Assembly: GCA_029210465.1 (NCBI GenBank)
Contig: JARGDL010000021.1
Span: 1-48,259 of the forward strand
DNA from: Stygiobacter electus
GTDB taxonomy: Bacteria; Bacteroidota; Ignavibacteria; Ignavibacteriales; Melioribacteraceae
DNA: 48,259 bases
Direction: 5' to 3'
The notes under the pieces were generated by a model. The model did not search any database. It was not told the origin of the DNA and worked only from the letters and a program-made list of their open reading frames with translations. Shown in pieces: positions 1-8,805 of the stretch. Numbering within the stretch: the first letter of the stretch is position 1; each line of letters begins with the position of its first letter. The position numbers and the translations under genes were made by a program.

Positions 1-180
1 ATAAAATTAAGCAGAGAAAATAGCCTGTTGCTAACAAAAGATATATGCAATAAGGGTTTCAGTGGTAAATTAAGCATTCTGCCCCGCTCAAACTTAGGTG
101 CATGTGGACAGGGAACTACTCCGCAATCCCTTACAGCACATATACTTAACAGTTATACAAAAGTAATTTATCAATCTTAA
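1..180 (+). other. GC-rich island at the left edge: structured RNA or 3' end of a cut gene
   Basis: Bases 61-140 are about 49% GC (39 of 80), well above the AT-rich surroundings, which in such genomes often marks a structured RNA. Nested complementary arms can be drawn: 25-29 with 148-152, 42-47 with 139-144, 51-56 with 128-133, plus inner hairpins 61-65/84-88 and 104-108/120-124. Against an RNA reading, plus frame 1 is open from base 1 to a TAA at 178-180 (59 codons, no start in the window), so this could be the end of a protein gene. No Rfam family is recognised: no RNase P, tmRNA, SRP or riboswitch core is present. A plus-strand terminator at 245-280 fits either reading. Confidence 0.4.
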
Positions 181-244
181 TTATTTGTTTGGTTATTAAC
201 TTCATATATAACCCCGAACTGTAAAAACCGATTATTAGATTTAG

Positions 245-280
245 AAAGGCTGTACAATATAATTCTGTAGAGCCTTTTTA
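245..280 (+). terminator. rho-independent terminator
   Basis: A 7-bp stem (245-251 with 271-277) and a 4-bp stem (253-256 with 266-269) are separated by one G-G mismatch and closed by a 9-nt AT-rich loop. On the plus strand a run of five T follows, then more T-rich sequence. The minus-strand T run is poor, so it mainly serves the transcript coming from the left edge. It lies 3 nt from the stop of the minus-strand gene that ends at 284 and may also block that transcript. Confidence 0.65.
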
Positions 281-283
281 ATT

Positions 284-619
284 TTATTTCTCTGAAGGCA
301 GTAAATCTTTTGTATCAGTTTCAGCAGGCATAAAAATTCCAATTACACCTTTAATTCCAATACTCATTACTATGTTATAAAAGAATGCTAAGAAAGCAAG
401 TAAAATCAATGAGCCGGAAAGTGCGGCTAAAATCATATAAATATTAAATTCACCATTTAAATAAACTGCACGTCTCAGCATTCCTCTTAATCCAGCCATA
501 CCCATGAAAGCGCCCATTCCAATTCCTCCTAACAAATGAGCCCAAAAATGGAAGCTGGCTAATTTCTGGCTATAAAGTTTTGCACCATTTGATAAAATTG
601 GGAATAGATTAATAAACAT
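284..619 (-). pseudogene. C-terminal fragment of heme-copper oxidase subunit I
   Basis: The 111 residues resemble only the last two transmembrane helices of cytochrome oxidase subunit I. The segment KLASFHFWAHLLGG matches the start of helix XI, MGMAGLRGMLRR matches the conserved loop (usually GLAGMPRR), and a further hydrophobic helix ends in FFYNIV. The heme and copper ligands, which lie in earlier helices, are absent. Reading upstream in the same frame reaches a TAA 13 codons before the ATG, with no homology in between, so the gene is cut at its 5' side or has become a stand-alone mini-protein. A 14-bp palindrome lies just before the start (633-646). It is last in a minus-strand row after the phosphatase gene. 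Family assignment is fairly firm; whether it is expressed is unknown. Confidence 0.55.
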
Positions 620-700
620 TGATAATTGTTTCTTTGCAATTGCAAAATAATTTGCTTAATAATTTTTATAATTTAAGAATAAATAAAAAGCCAAAAAAAA

Positions 701-1396
701 TTATTTTTTAATAATATCTTCCATGTGAGTGCGTTCTTCAAATGTTTCAATTATTTCAGATTTTTCAACAACAATTGCACTCAATTTATTCCCTAAAAAA
801 ACTCCTGTATCAATATAAACGGCATTAGAATTTTCTACTAAAGTTATTTCAGGTTTGGTTGTATGACCAACAACTTGTAATTTACCAATATTGAGTAATG
901 GGTCGCGAGTCCAAAGAATACCTCGGTCAGTTCTTAAATCATTTTGGATAAAACTATCAAGAACCGATAAATCTTTTTCAAAGTCATCTGGTAAAAATTT
1001 TTTATATTCATTTGATATACCAGCATGAGAAATAAAGCAGTCATCAAGATTATAAAATAATTGTGCTGTCTTGATGAATTCAATATGTATAAACATATCG
1101 GCTTCAAATTTTTCATACGACTCTAAAGTTGGTTCATTACCATTAAAAAACCATGACCGAGCAAAAACAGAGGTTGGATCTTTAAAGAAGTGATAAAACA
1201 TGTAATCGTGATTACCTGGTGTTAATTTTATTTTATTATTAATTACAAAATTTATTACATCACGACTATAATTACCACGATCAACTAAATCGCCGATTGC
1301 ATAAATATCAACATTTGGATATTTATCTTTTAATTTATTGTAAAGAGCCACAAATGTATTGTAGCAACCGTGAATATCGCCAATAACTGCAACCAT
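701..1396 (-). CDS. PPP-family serine/threonine (or Ap4A-type) phosphatase
   Basis: Calcineurin-like metallophosphatase of the PPP branch, 231 aa. The di-metal signatures are clear: GDIHG at about residue 6, GDLVDRG near 35, GNHD near 62, and later histidines in FISHAGI and VVGHTTKP. This is the arrangement shared by bacterial protein phosphatases (PrpA/PrpB type) and symmetrical Ap4A hydrolases, and the sequence alone does not separate the two. There is no signal peptide, so it should be cytosolic. The start lies 3 bp from the stop of the CoA-transferase gene upstream, so the two are likely co-transcribed. Confidence 0.85.
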   Translation of the reverse strand: MVAVIGDIHGCYNTFVALYNKLKDKYPNVDIYAIGDLVDRGNYSRDVINFVINNKIKLTPGNHDYMFYHFFKDPTSVFARSWFFNGNEPTLESYEKFEADMFIHIEFIKTAQLFYNLDDCFISHAGISNEYKKFLPDDFEKDLSVLDSFIQNDLRTDRGILWTRDPLLNIGKLQVVGHTTKPEITLVENSNAVYIDTGVFLGNKLSAIVVEKSEIIETFEERTHMEDIIKK

Positions 1397-1399
1397 AAA

Positions 1400-2752
1400 T
1401 TATATATGAAAAGTTTTAATTGCATATTCAGTTAATTCATCACGAAAGAGTGGATGAGAAATATTAATTAATTCTTTTACTCTTTCTCTAATAGTTTTTC
1501 CATACAAATCTGCAATACCATATTCAGTAACAACATAATGAACATCAGCACGAGAAGTAACAACACCAGCGCCAGGTTTTAAAGTAGGAACAATTCTTGA
1601 AAATTTTAAATCTTTAGTTGCAGCAGGCAAAGCAATAATTGGTTTACCCCCTTCTGAACGAGCAGCGCCACGAATAAAGTCAACTTGTCCACCAAAGCCG
1701 CTATAAAATTTTGTTCCAATTGAATCAGCACAAACTTGACCGGTAAGATCAATTTCAATTGCAGAATTTATTGCAACCATTTTATCATTTTGAGCAATAA
1801 TAAATGGATCATTGACATATTCCTGCGGGTGAAATTCAAAGATTGGATTATTGTCAATAAAATCAAATGCTTTTTTTGTCCCAAGTACAAATCCGGCTAT
1901 TAATTTACCGGGGTGAAGAGTTTTCTTTTCACCATTGACAACACCTTCAAGAACTAAATCAATTAAACCATCAGAAAACATTTCGGTGTGAATACCCAAA
2001 TCTTTTTTATCATGTAAATATCTTAAAACAGCATCTGGAATAGCACCAATTCCCATTTGAAGTGTAGAACCATCTTCAATAAGTGATGCAACATTTTTAC
2101 CAATCTTGTCAAATATATCCAACATTTCAGGTGATGAATCTGGATCAACTTGTGGTAGTTCTTTTAAAGGTTCATCAACTTCAACGATGTAATCAATTTT
2201 ATTGACATGAATAAAACTATTACCTAAACCTCTTGGCATTTGTTTATTTACTTGAGCAATAACACATTTTGCTTTTTCTGCTGGAGTTTTAATATTGCCG
2301 ACATCAATTCCAAAACTGCAAAAGCCATGTTCATCTGGTGGTGAAACGTGAATAAATGCAACATCAGGAACAATTATTCCTTTCTTAAACAAAAGAGTTA
2401 CTTCATTTAAGAAAATTGGAATTAAATCTGCTCTACCCTCATTTACAGCTTGTCGAGTATTTGCACCGATAAAAAAAGCTTTGTGGCGAAAATGTTTTTC
2501 CATTCCAGGTTGAACATAAGGTAAATCACCAACTACAAGAATATGATATAACTCTACATTTTCTAATTCATCTTTTCTTTTGACTAATGTATTAAGTAAA
2601 TGAGAAGGCACAGCACAACCAGGTTGAACTACAATTTTATCATTTGATTTTATAACCTTAACAGCATCTTCAGCACTAACTAATCTTGAGTTATACCTTT
2701 TCACCCATGGAGCATTAAGTGGTTTTTGAATTTTTACTTGTTCTAATGTCAT
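1400..2752 (-). CDS. acetyl-CoA hydrolase / 4-hydroxybutyrate-type CoA-transferase
   Basis: A 450-aa class I CoA-transferase of the AcH / 4-hydroxybutyrate CoA-transferase family (Cat1/AbfT-like). It moves CoA between acyl-CoA and a free acid such as acetate. The N-terminal domain covers about residues 10-215. The C-terminal domain holds GIHTEMFSDG, where Glu257 is the likely catalytic glutamate that forms the acyl-glutamyl-CoA adduct. The oxyanion and CoA-binding segments GFGGQVDF and GGKPIIALPA follow. Full length for the family. It sits 12 bp after an Ald-like dehydrogenase and 3 bp before a phosphatase gene, in one minus-strand row. The acid substrate cannot be read from the sequence; a role in fermentation or acetate activation is likely. 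Confidence 0.85.
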   Translation of the reverse strand: MTLEQVKIQKPLNAPWVKRYNSRLVSAEDAVKVIKSNDKIVVQPGCAVPSHLLNTLVKRKDELENVELYHILVVGDLPYVQPGMEKHFRHKAFFIGANTRQAVNEGRADLIPIFLNEVTLLFKKGIIVPDVAFIHVSPPDEHGFCSFGIDVGNIKTPAEKAKCVIAQVNKQMPRGLGNSFIHVNKIDYIVEVDEPLKELPQVDPDSSPEMLDIFDKIGKNVASLIEDGSTLQMGIGAIPDAVLRYLHDKKDLGIHTEMFSDGLIDLVLEGVVNGEKKTLHPGKLIAGFVLGTKKAFDFIDNNPIFEFHPQEYVNDPFIIAQNDKMVAINSAIEIDLTGQVCADSIGTKFYSGFGGQVDFIRGAARSEGGKPIIALPAATKDLKFSRIVPTLKPGAGVVTSRADVHYVVTEYGIADLYGKTIRERVKELINISHPLFRDELTEYAIKTFHI

Positions 2753-2764
2753 TTTAATAACTCA

Positions 2765-3886
2765 CTAATTTGTCGAAAAAAAATGAAGTCTTCTATATTC
2801 AAGATTGAAGGCTTCTGCAATATTTTCATTTGATACAAAACCATTAAAAGTACAAACACCTTTTGCAAGACCAGCATCTGAAAGCAAAGCATTTGCTAAA
2901 CCATTATCAGCGATAGAAGAAATATATTCAATACAAGCATTTGATAAACCATAGCTTGCTGTGCGTGCAACTAAAGCTGGCATATTGGGAACACAATAAT
3001 GAATTACTCCATGCATTTCAAAAATCGGATCGGAGAAAGATGTTGGTCTGCTTGTTTCAACGCAACCCCCTTGATCAATTGATACGTCAACAATTACAGA
3101 ACCTTTTTTCATTGACTTAACCATTTCTTCAGTAATAATATGAGGAGTTTTTTCAGCTTTAATTTGAACAGCTCCGATTAACAAATCTGCAAATTTAACA
3201 CCACGAGCAATAGTAAATTGATTTGCAACTACTGTTGTAATGTTTTTTGATATTTCATTTCTAATTCTTCTTAATCTTTTTAAGTCTTTATCAAGAACAA
3301 TAACATGAGCACCTCTTAAATGAGCCGCATAAGCTGCATTATAGCCTACAGCTCCAGCGCCAACGATTACGACTGCGGCAGGTGCAACGCCAGGAATTCC
3401 ACCGAGCAAAATTCCACGACTGTTTGGGTAATCACTTCCTAAATATCTTTCTCCAACTTGGATGGCAAGTTGACCAGCTATTTCGCTCATTGATTGAAGT
3501 ATTGGTAATTGATCATCTTTTTCAATTAGTTCTAAAGCAATGGCAGTAATCTTTTTCTTTAATAATTTTTCAATAGTTCCTTTTTTACCCACAGCTAAAT
3601 GAAGAACATTAAATAAAATTTGCTCGTCTTGTAATTGTTCAATATCATTTTCGGTAAATGGAGTGATCCTAGAAACTAATTCGGAGCGTTGAATTACTTC
3701 CTCTTGATTATAGACAATAGTGGCTCCTACTTTTCGATATTCTTCATCAGTAAAATGACTTCCTAAACCGGCATTTGTTTCAATAAAAACTGAGTGCCCG
3801 GATTTAACGAGAAGATCTACTCCAGCTGGAACAATTGACACTCTTTTTTCATCGACGAGTGGTTCTTTTAATATTCCTATTCTCAT
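2765..3886 (-). CDS. ald: alanine dehydrogenase-like NAD-dependent enzyme
   Basis: A 373-aa member of the AlaDh/PNT family, which interconverts alanine with pyruvate and ammonium using NAD. The N-terminal domain starts MRIGILKEP with Arg15 conserved (KRVSIVP). LHLAV carries the expected catalytic His (about 96). The Rossmann motif GAGAVG lies near residue 177 and VDVSIDQGG carries the Asp usually needed for catalysis. Odd: the stretch that is normally KVKEP, holding the substrate-binding Lys (Lys75 in the mycobacterial enzyme), reads SRITP here, and the NMPGAVPRTS segment reads NMPALVARTA. It may therefore be a diverged paralog with another amino or oxo acid. It lies in the same minus-strand row as the CoA-transferase. 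Confidence 0.75.
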   Translation of the reverse strand: MRIGILKEPLVDEKRVSIVPAGVDLLVKSGHSVFIETNAGLGSHFTDEEYRKVGATIVYNQEEVIQRSELVSRITPFTENDIEQLQDEQILFNVLHLAVGKKGTIEKLLKKKITAIALELIEKDDQLPILQSMSEIAGQLAIQVGERYLGSDYPNSRGILLGGIPGVAPAAVVIVGAGAVGYNAAYAAHLRGAHVIVLDKDLKRLRRIRNEISKNITTVVANQFTIARGVKFADLLIGAVQIKAEKTPHIITEEMVKSMKKGSVIVDVSIDQGGCVETSRPTSFSDPIFEMHGVIHYCVPNMPALVARTASYGLSNACIEYISSIADNGLANALLSDAGLAKGVCTFNGFVSNENIAEAFNLEYRRLHFFSTN

Positions 3887-3946
3887 ATTTTTATAAAAAT
3901 TTTTGTTGTTAAAATAGTTATTGATTAGCGATTATACAATTTGCAT

Positions 3947-4903
3947 TTATTTTAATACTTGCGTTAACGGTTTCTTTCCACTCAGAACATTTACAATATT
4001 TTTTGCAGCAAGTAATGACATAGCTTTTCTAGTTTCTTCTGTTGCACTACCTAAATGTGGAAGTAAAAATACATTTTCTAATTTCAGTAATTTTGGATTA
4101 ATCTTTGGTTCATTTTCGTAAACGTCAAATCCAGCTGAAAATATTTTTTTCTTTTGAAGTAATTCAATTAAATATTTTTCTTCTACAATTTCACCACGAG
4201 CAGTATTCACAAAAATTGCTGTAGGTTTTAATAAATCAAGTTTTGTTTTATTAATTAAATATTTTGTTTGTTCTGCTAATGGTAAATGAATAGAAACCAC
4301 ATCAGAATTTTTCATTAGTTTATTTAATGAAACTTTTTTGGCATTTAGTTCTTTATCAAAATTCTCTCTTTTATTTCTATCGTAGTAAATTATTTTCATT
4401 CCAAATGCTTTCATTCTTTTGGCTGTTGCAAAACCAATTCTACCAGCTCCTATGATCCCAAGTGTTTTATTCTTTAAATCAAAGCCAAGAAGCATGTTTG
4501 GTTTCCAACCAAAGAATTTTTTATTACGAATTAATTTTTCTCCTTCATGAAATCTTCTTGCACATGCAAGAATTAATCCACAGGCAATATCTGCCGTTGC
4601 ATCGGTTAAAACATTAGGTGTGTTAGTTACAATTAATTTTTTATCATTAGCATAGCTTACATCAATATTGTTGTAACCCACTGCACAATTAGCTACAATT
4701 TTGCAATTAGAAAAATTATCTATGGCTTCTTTATCAATTTTTTCACTCATTAATGAAAGCACAGCATCTACATTTTTAGTTTTCTTTAAAAATAATTCTC
4801 GAGGTATTGGTTCGTCATTATTATAAATTTCTACATCGAAACCATTCTGTTTAATAAATTTTTCTGGTTCGCCGGGTAATTTTCTTGTGATAAAAACTTT
4901 CAT
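3947..4903 (-). CDS. D-isomer-specific 2-hydroxyacid dehydrogenase (glyoxylate/hydroxypyruvate reductase type)
   Basis: About 318 aa from the ATG at 4903. A longer reading frame to 5014 exists but its extra leucine-rich residues are the upstream gene read in another frame, so MKVFITRK is taken as the start; this leaves 1 nt after the TGA of the SpmAB gene. Domains: catalytic half at both ends and an NAD-binding Rossmann core with GAGRIG. The catalytic trio is visible: Arg in NTARGEIV, Glu in DVYENEP and His in LPHLGSAT. It reduces 2-oxoacids such as glyoxylate or hydroxypyruvate with NAD(P)H, and length and motifs fit the GyaR/GhrB group. The exact substrate is not determinable. Confidence 0.85.
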   Translation of the reverse strand: MKVFITRKLPGEPEKFIKQNGFDVEIYNNDEPIPRELFLKKTKNVDAVLSLMSEKIDKEAIDNFSNCKIVANCAVGYNNIDVSYANDKKLIVTNTPNVLTDATADIACGLILACARRFHEGEKLIRNKKFFGWKPNMLLGFDLKNKTLGIIGAGRIGFATAKRMKAFGMKIIYYDRNKRENFDKELNAKKVSLNKLMKNSDVVSIHLPLAEQTKYLINKTKLDLLKPTAIFVNTARGEIVEEKYLIELLQKKKIFSAGFDVYENEPKINPKLLKLENVFLLPHLGSATEETRKAMSLLAAKNIVNVLSGKKPLTQVLK

Positions 4904-4904
4904 A

Positions 4905-6509
4905 TCAACCAAATAAAATTTTTGTGATAATAAATGCACCAATAGCACCAGCAATATCAGCAAGAATACCAACAGTAACAGCATGTCGCATTTTCGAAAT
5001 ACCAACCGAGCCAAAATAAAGTGCTAAAACATAAAATGTTGTTTCAGAACTCCCGTTCAAAGTGGAGACTAAAATTCCTATAAAAGAATCTGGACCATAA
5101 ACAGAGATAGTTTCAGTCATAATTCCCAGGGCACCACTGCCGGAAAGAGGACGCATTAAAGCCATTGGAAGAGCTTCTGCTGGAAAACCAATCAAATTTG
5201 TAATTGGAGAAATTAGTAAAATCAAAAAATCCATTGCCCCGCCTGCTCGAAAAATTCCTATTGCAACTAACATTGCAACTAAATATGGAATTATTCTAAC
5301 GGCAACATTAAATCCCTCTTTTGCCCCTTCGACGAAAACTTCATAGATTTTTACTTTTTTTATAAATCCATAAACAACAAATGAAAAAATGATTGCAGGA
5401 ATTGCAAGTAATGAAATTATTTGAATAATATTTTTTATTAAATCAACATTAATAAAATTTTGATTTGAAAAGATTCCAGAAAAAATTGTTAAAACAACTA
5501 AAGAAATTAATGCGATTATGCTTATCAATATTTTCCAGTTTGATTTTAATAATCTAATAAAGTTAGGAAATGACATTGGAAATTTTTCTAAAAGTTTGGC
5601 AGAGAGAATTCCGACTGTAGTTGCACAAAGTGCCCCAAAAATTGATGTCCCAATAATCACTGTTGGATTGCTACTACCAGATGCTGCACGAATTGCAATT
5701 GCTGTTGCTGGAATTAATGTTAATCCAGCTGTATTTATTGCAAGGAAAGTTATCATTGCATTGGTAGCAGTTCCTTTGTTTTCGTTAAGCTTGTCTAGTT
5801 CTTCCATTGCTTTGAGACCAAATGGTGTGGCGGCGTTTCCAAGTCCTAACATATTTGCTGATATGTTCATTATCATTGAACCAATAGCAGGATGATCTTG
5901 TGGAACATCGGGGAATAAAAATTTAGTTAATGGTTTTACAGTTTTAGCAATTATATTTATTAATCCTGATGATTCAGCAATTTTCATAATGCCAAGCCAT
6001 AAAGCCATTATTCCAATTAATCCAAGAGCGATTTCAACAGCTTTACTTACATAATCGATTGTTGCATTTGTAACATCTTTCATTTTAGTAAAAGTTACAT
6101 TTTCAAATACTAACCAAGCTTGATATGAACCATCATCATTTTTTTTGCCTAAATAAACTTTGCCGTATAAATCATTTTCTTTTCCAGTTGATTTAGCCAT
6201 TTCTTTCCAAATGTTTGGAGAATTATTTTCCACATTCATAAAAAGACTAAAACTTCCATCTTTTGCATTCTTTGAAAGTTTTATTTTTTGTATTAAATCA
6301 CTTTCAATTTTTTCGTTATAAAATGAATAAAAATTTTCTTTGGAAATAACTAATTCAGTATCAAAACTTTCCGAATCAATAATTTTTTTTAATTCAATTG
6401 TCAGAGGTTTATTGTTTTGGAATTTATTAGATGAGGCGTTAAATACATCAATTGAAATTGCAGTTATAATCCCAAGAACGATTAAAGCAAGCCAAATTTT
6501 ATTTAACAT
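4905..6509 (-). CDS. SpmA-SpmB fusion (nucleoside recognition / spore maturation-like membrane protein)
   Basis: A 534-aa polytopic membrane protein made of two Gate-type (nucleoside recognition) halves that are separate SpmA and SpmB proteins in Bacillus. The N-terminal helix (residues 1-20) is followed by a soluble segment to about 140, predicted outside the membrane. The SpmA half then has MIMNISANMLGLGNAATPFG and the SpmB half has LMRPLSGSGALGIM and LNGSSETTFYVLALYFG. The fused form is common in Bacteroidota-like bacteria that do not sporulate, so the spore name says nothing of function; transport of a small solute is the usual guess. First gene of its minus row, with its promoter in the 100-bp gap shared with the divergent amidase gene. 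Confidence 0.85.
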   Translation of the reverse strand: MLNKIWLALIVLGIITAISIDVFNASSNKFQNNKPLTIELKKIIDSESFDTELVISKENFYSFYNEKIESDLIQKIKLSKNAKDGSFSLFMNVENNSPNIWKEMAKSTGKENDLYGKVYLGKKNDDGSYQAWLVFENVTFTKMKDVTNATIDYVSKAVEIALGLIGIMALWLGIMKIAESSGLINIIAKTVKPLTKFLFPDVPQDHPAIGSMIMNISANMLGLGNAATPFGLKAMEELDKLNENKGTATNAMITFLAINTAGLTLIPATAIAIRAASGSSNPTVIIGTSIFGALCATTVGILSAKLLEKFPMSFPNFIRLLKSNWKILISIIALISLVVLTIFSGIFSNQNFINVDLIKNIIQIISLLAIPAIIFSFVVYGFIKKVKIYEVFVEGAKEGFNVAVRIIPYLVAMLVAIGIFRAGGAMDFLILLISPITNLIGFPAEALPMALMRPLSGSGALGIMTETISVYGPDSFIGILVSTLNGSSETTFYVLALYFGSVGISKMRHAVTVGILADIAGAIGAFIITKILFG

Positions 6510-6579
6510 AATAACTCGTGATTTTTGTTTTTGTTAATAATAAAATTAAATATTCCGAAAAGAAAAAACACTTTTTTTT

Positions 6580-6587
6580 TATCTTTA
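6580..6587 (+). promoter_or_regulatory. candidate -7 box for the amidase gene
   Basis: TATCTTTA, one base from the Bacteroidota -7 consensus TAnnTTTG, lies about 22 nt before the ATG at 6610. That is the same leader length as the better promoters in this window. No good TTTG is seen at the -33 position, so support is modest. The opposite strand of the gap (6541-6548) carries TAATTTTA for the divergent spmAB gene. Confidence 0.35.
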
Positions 6588-6609
6588 CAAAAAGATTTTT
6601 GAGCTAATT

Positions 6610-7371
6610 ATGAAAATAGGAATTTGTCAATACTCGCCTGCTTGGGAAAATCCACATGCAAGCATAGAAAAAATTAACTTCTTAATGAAAGATTATGAAA
6701 ATGTTGATCTTTTAATTTTTCCTGAAATGACTTTAACCGGCTTTACAATGAAATCAAAAATTCTTGCTGAAGAAATTGATGGAATTTCATTTCAGTTTTT
6801 TATGAATATTGCTCAAAAATTAAAGACAAATATTTTTTTTGGTGTAATAGAAAAAGATGATGATAAAATTTACAACTCACTTATTCATGTTGATCAAAAT
6901 GGTTTAATCATAGCAAGATATAGAAAGATTCACCCGTTTAGTTTAGCGGATGAAGACAAAAATTATTCAGCCGGTAATGAATTTATTATTACTAAAATTA
7001 ATCAAGTGAAATTCGCACTTTCGATTTGCTATGATTTAAGATTTCCTGAATTATATCGCTTTTATGCAAAGAAAGGAATTGATGTAATAATTAATATTGC
7101 AAACTGGCCGGTGAAGCGAATTGAACATTATACAACATTACTCAAAGCAAGAGCTATAGAAAATCAATGCTTTGCAATTGGTGTTAACAGAATTGGTAAA
7201 GATGGAAATGGATTTGAACATACTGGTGCAAGTTCAGTTTATAATCCGCTTGGCAAAGAAATTTTTTCAGCAGAAAACAAAGAAGGAATTTTTGTTACTG
7301 AAATTGATATTAATGAAGTTGATAAAACAAGAAAAGATTTACCTTTCTTAAATGATATGAAACTTGTTTGA
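6610..7371 (+). CDS. carbon-nitrogen hydrolase, omega-amidase (YafV/NIT2) type
   Basis: A 253-aa nitrilase-superfamily enzyme. The Glu-Lys-Cys triad is visible: Glu in LIFPEMTLTGF (near residue 38), Lys in YRKIHPF (near 104) and Cys in SICYDLRFPELYRF (near 140). The CYDLRFPELYR pattern is typical of omega-amidases that hydrolyse 2-oxoglutaramate or 2-oxosuccinamate to the dicarboxylate plus ammonia, a repair step after glutamine transamination. It is cytosolic, with no signal peptide. It stands alone on the plus strand between two minus-strand groups; the thioesterase gene converges on it 12 bp downstream. Confidence 0.85.
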   Translation: MKIGICQYSPAWENPHASIEKINFLMKDYENVDLLIFPEMTLTGFTMKSKILAEEIDGISFQFFMNIAQKLKTNIFFGVIEKDDDKIYNSLIHVDQNGLIIARYRKIHPFSLADEDKNYSAGNEFIITKINQVKFALSICYDLRFPELYRFYAKKGIDVIINIANWPVKRIEHYTTLLKARAIENQCFAIGVNRIGKDGNGFEHTGASSVYNPLGKEIFSAENKEGIFVTEIDINEVDKTRKDLPFLNDMKLV

Positions 7372-7383
7372 TCTTCTTCTCAA

Positions 7384-7890
7384 TTAAACATCAATTTCTT
7401 TTGGTTCATTTTCAAGATGAACAATTTTCCATTCATTTTCATCTTTATCAAAATCAGTGATTTTCTCAAGCGGCACTTTTAAATATTTTCCTTCAGCTGT
7501 AACAGCAACATCGCCGGTTGATAAAATTATTTCGCCGGTTCCTTCAAACATTCGAGAATTTTCGGAAGTAATTCTACCAACAACTTTTAATTCCTGATTT
7601 AATGGAATTGGTTTTTTAAATTTAACATTTAATTCAATGGTAACGCCCCAAATTTCAACATCATAAAGATTGAGAATTGCTCTACCAATTGTTTCATCTA
7701 AAATAGCAGATGCGATTCCACCATGTAATCTTCCGGGATAACTTTGATGTTCATCTTTTGGTGTAAATAATGCAACCAATTCTTTTTTTTCTGTAATATA
7801 AAAATGTGCATGGATTCCAAATTTATTTTTTAATCCACATACAAAACACAATTTTGAATTATGCTGTTTGCCAATAATTTTATGTTTCAT
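7384..7890 (-). CDS. PaaI/4HBT-type hotdog thioesterase
   Basis: A 168-aa hotdog-fold protein. The signature segment RLHGGIASAILDE (near residues 53-65) is the helix-loop that holds the catalytic acid in PaaI-like acyl-CoA thioesterases. An N-terminal CFVCG motif (near 15-19) is seen in one sub-branch of these proteins and may bind a metal or help structure. The acyl-CoA substrate is unknown. Last gene of a minus-strand row after the DUF58 gene (6 bp gap). Confidence 0.8.
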   Translation of the reverse strand: MKHKIIGKQHNSKLCFVCGLKNKFGIHAHFYITEKKELVALFTPKDEHQSYPGRLHGGIASAILDETIGRAILNLYDVEIWGVTIELNVKFKKPIPLNQELKVVGRITSENSRMFEGTGEIILSTGDVAVTAEGKYLKVPLEKITDFDKDENEWKIVHLENEPKEIDV

Positions 7891-7896
7891 AATTAT

Positions 7897-8805
7897 TTAA
7901 TGTAATTTTTCTCTTTTTGCAAAGTAGCTTAATAATGCTTTTTCAAAAGTTTGATTTGTTTCAATAAGATTGTAATCAATATTTAAATTCAGACATTCTC
8001 TTTTCAATTTGGTCAAAAATTCATTCATTGCTTCTTGATAGGCTAACTGAATATGATGTGGTTGTGACGATAATTTTTCGTTCGTTTCTAAGTCAATAAA
8101 TGTTGAATCTCTTTCAAAGCCAAAATTAATTTCAATCGGATCTAATATTTGAAAAATGATTATTTCATTTTTTTTGAAATGAATTTTTTTAATTGCAGAA
8201 ATTGTTGAATTCAGATCATCAAAAAAATCTGAAATGATAATTGTAAGTCCACGCTTTTTAATTTTATCTGCAATTGAATTTAATGCAATAGATGTGTTTG
8301 TTTTACCATCAGATTTAATATTCGCCAATTCAGTAAAAATTGTCTTTAAGTAAAATCTGCTTGATTTTGGTTGCAAATACTCTTTAACATTATCTGAATA
8401 AACAACTAAACCAACTGAATCTTGTTGATTAATTAAAATATAAGATAAAGCTGCGGCTAAATTTATCGCATAATCTAATTTTGTAACTTTAGCTGAGTGT
8501 TTAAAATTCATAGATTTACTACAATCAATAAAAATATTACAAATCAAATTGGTTTCATCTTCATATTTTTTCAAATAATATTTTTCAGTTTTTGCAAAAA
8601 CTTTCCAATCAATATTTCTTATTGAATCACCTTGAATATAAGGACGATATTCGGCAAATTCGACACTGAAACCATGATAAGGACTTCTATGCAAACCAAC
8701 CATGAAGCCTTCGACAATCATTTTAGCGCGAAGTTCAAGAGATTTTAAACCCGATATCACTTCCGGATCCAAATATTTTTTTACATCAGCTTTTTTTATT
8801 GACAT
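7897..8805 (-). CDS. DUF58 domain protein (vWA-like, MoxR-associated type)
   Basis: A 302-aa DUF58 protein. The conserved core RPYIQGDSIRNIDWKVFAKT lies near residues 53-72 and is followed by a von Willebrand A-like domain with the metal-site pattern DCSKS (near 94). Such proteins usually sit beside MoxR AAA ATPases and take part in assembly or stress complexes. No MoxR gene is next to it here, which is unusual. The ATG overlaps the stop of the TPR lipoprotein gene by one base, so they are translationally coupled. Confidence 0.85.
   Translation of the reverse strand: MSIKKADVKKYLDPEVISGLKSLELRAKMIVEGFMVGLHRSPYHGFSVEFAEYRPYIQGDSIRNIDWKVFAKTEKYYLKKYEDETNLICNIFIDCSKSMNFKHSAKVTKLDYAINLAAALSYILINQQDSVGLVVYSDNVKEYLQPKSSRFYLKTIFTELANIKSDGKTNTSIALNSIADKIKKRGLTIIISDFFDDLNSTISAIKKIHFKKNEIIIFQILDPIEINFGFERDSTFIDLETNEKLSSQPHHIQLAYQEAMNEFLTKLKRECLNLNIDYNLIETNQTFEKALLSYFAKREKLH

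Noticed and set aside
51..133. Cobalamin riboswitch
   Set aside because: A few short words resemble parts of the aptamer, but the conserved B12 box and core are missing and no downstream gene in the right orientation fits.
4904..5014. N-terminal extension of the 2-hydroxyacid dehydrogenase
   Set aside because: The leucine-rich extension is the end of SpmAB read in another frame; homology to the family starts at the ATG at 4903.
5518..5895. Plus-strand open frame of 125 codons
   Set aside because: Antisense to the SpmAB fusion, whose domains and motifs are clear; no ribosome site.
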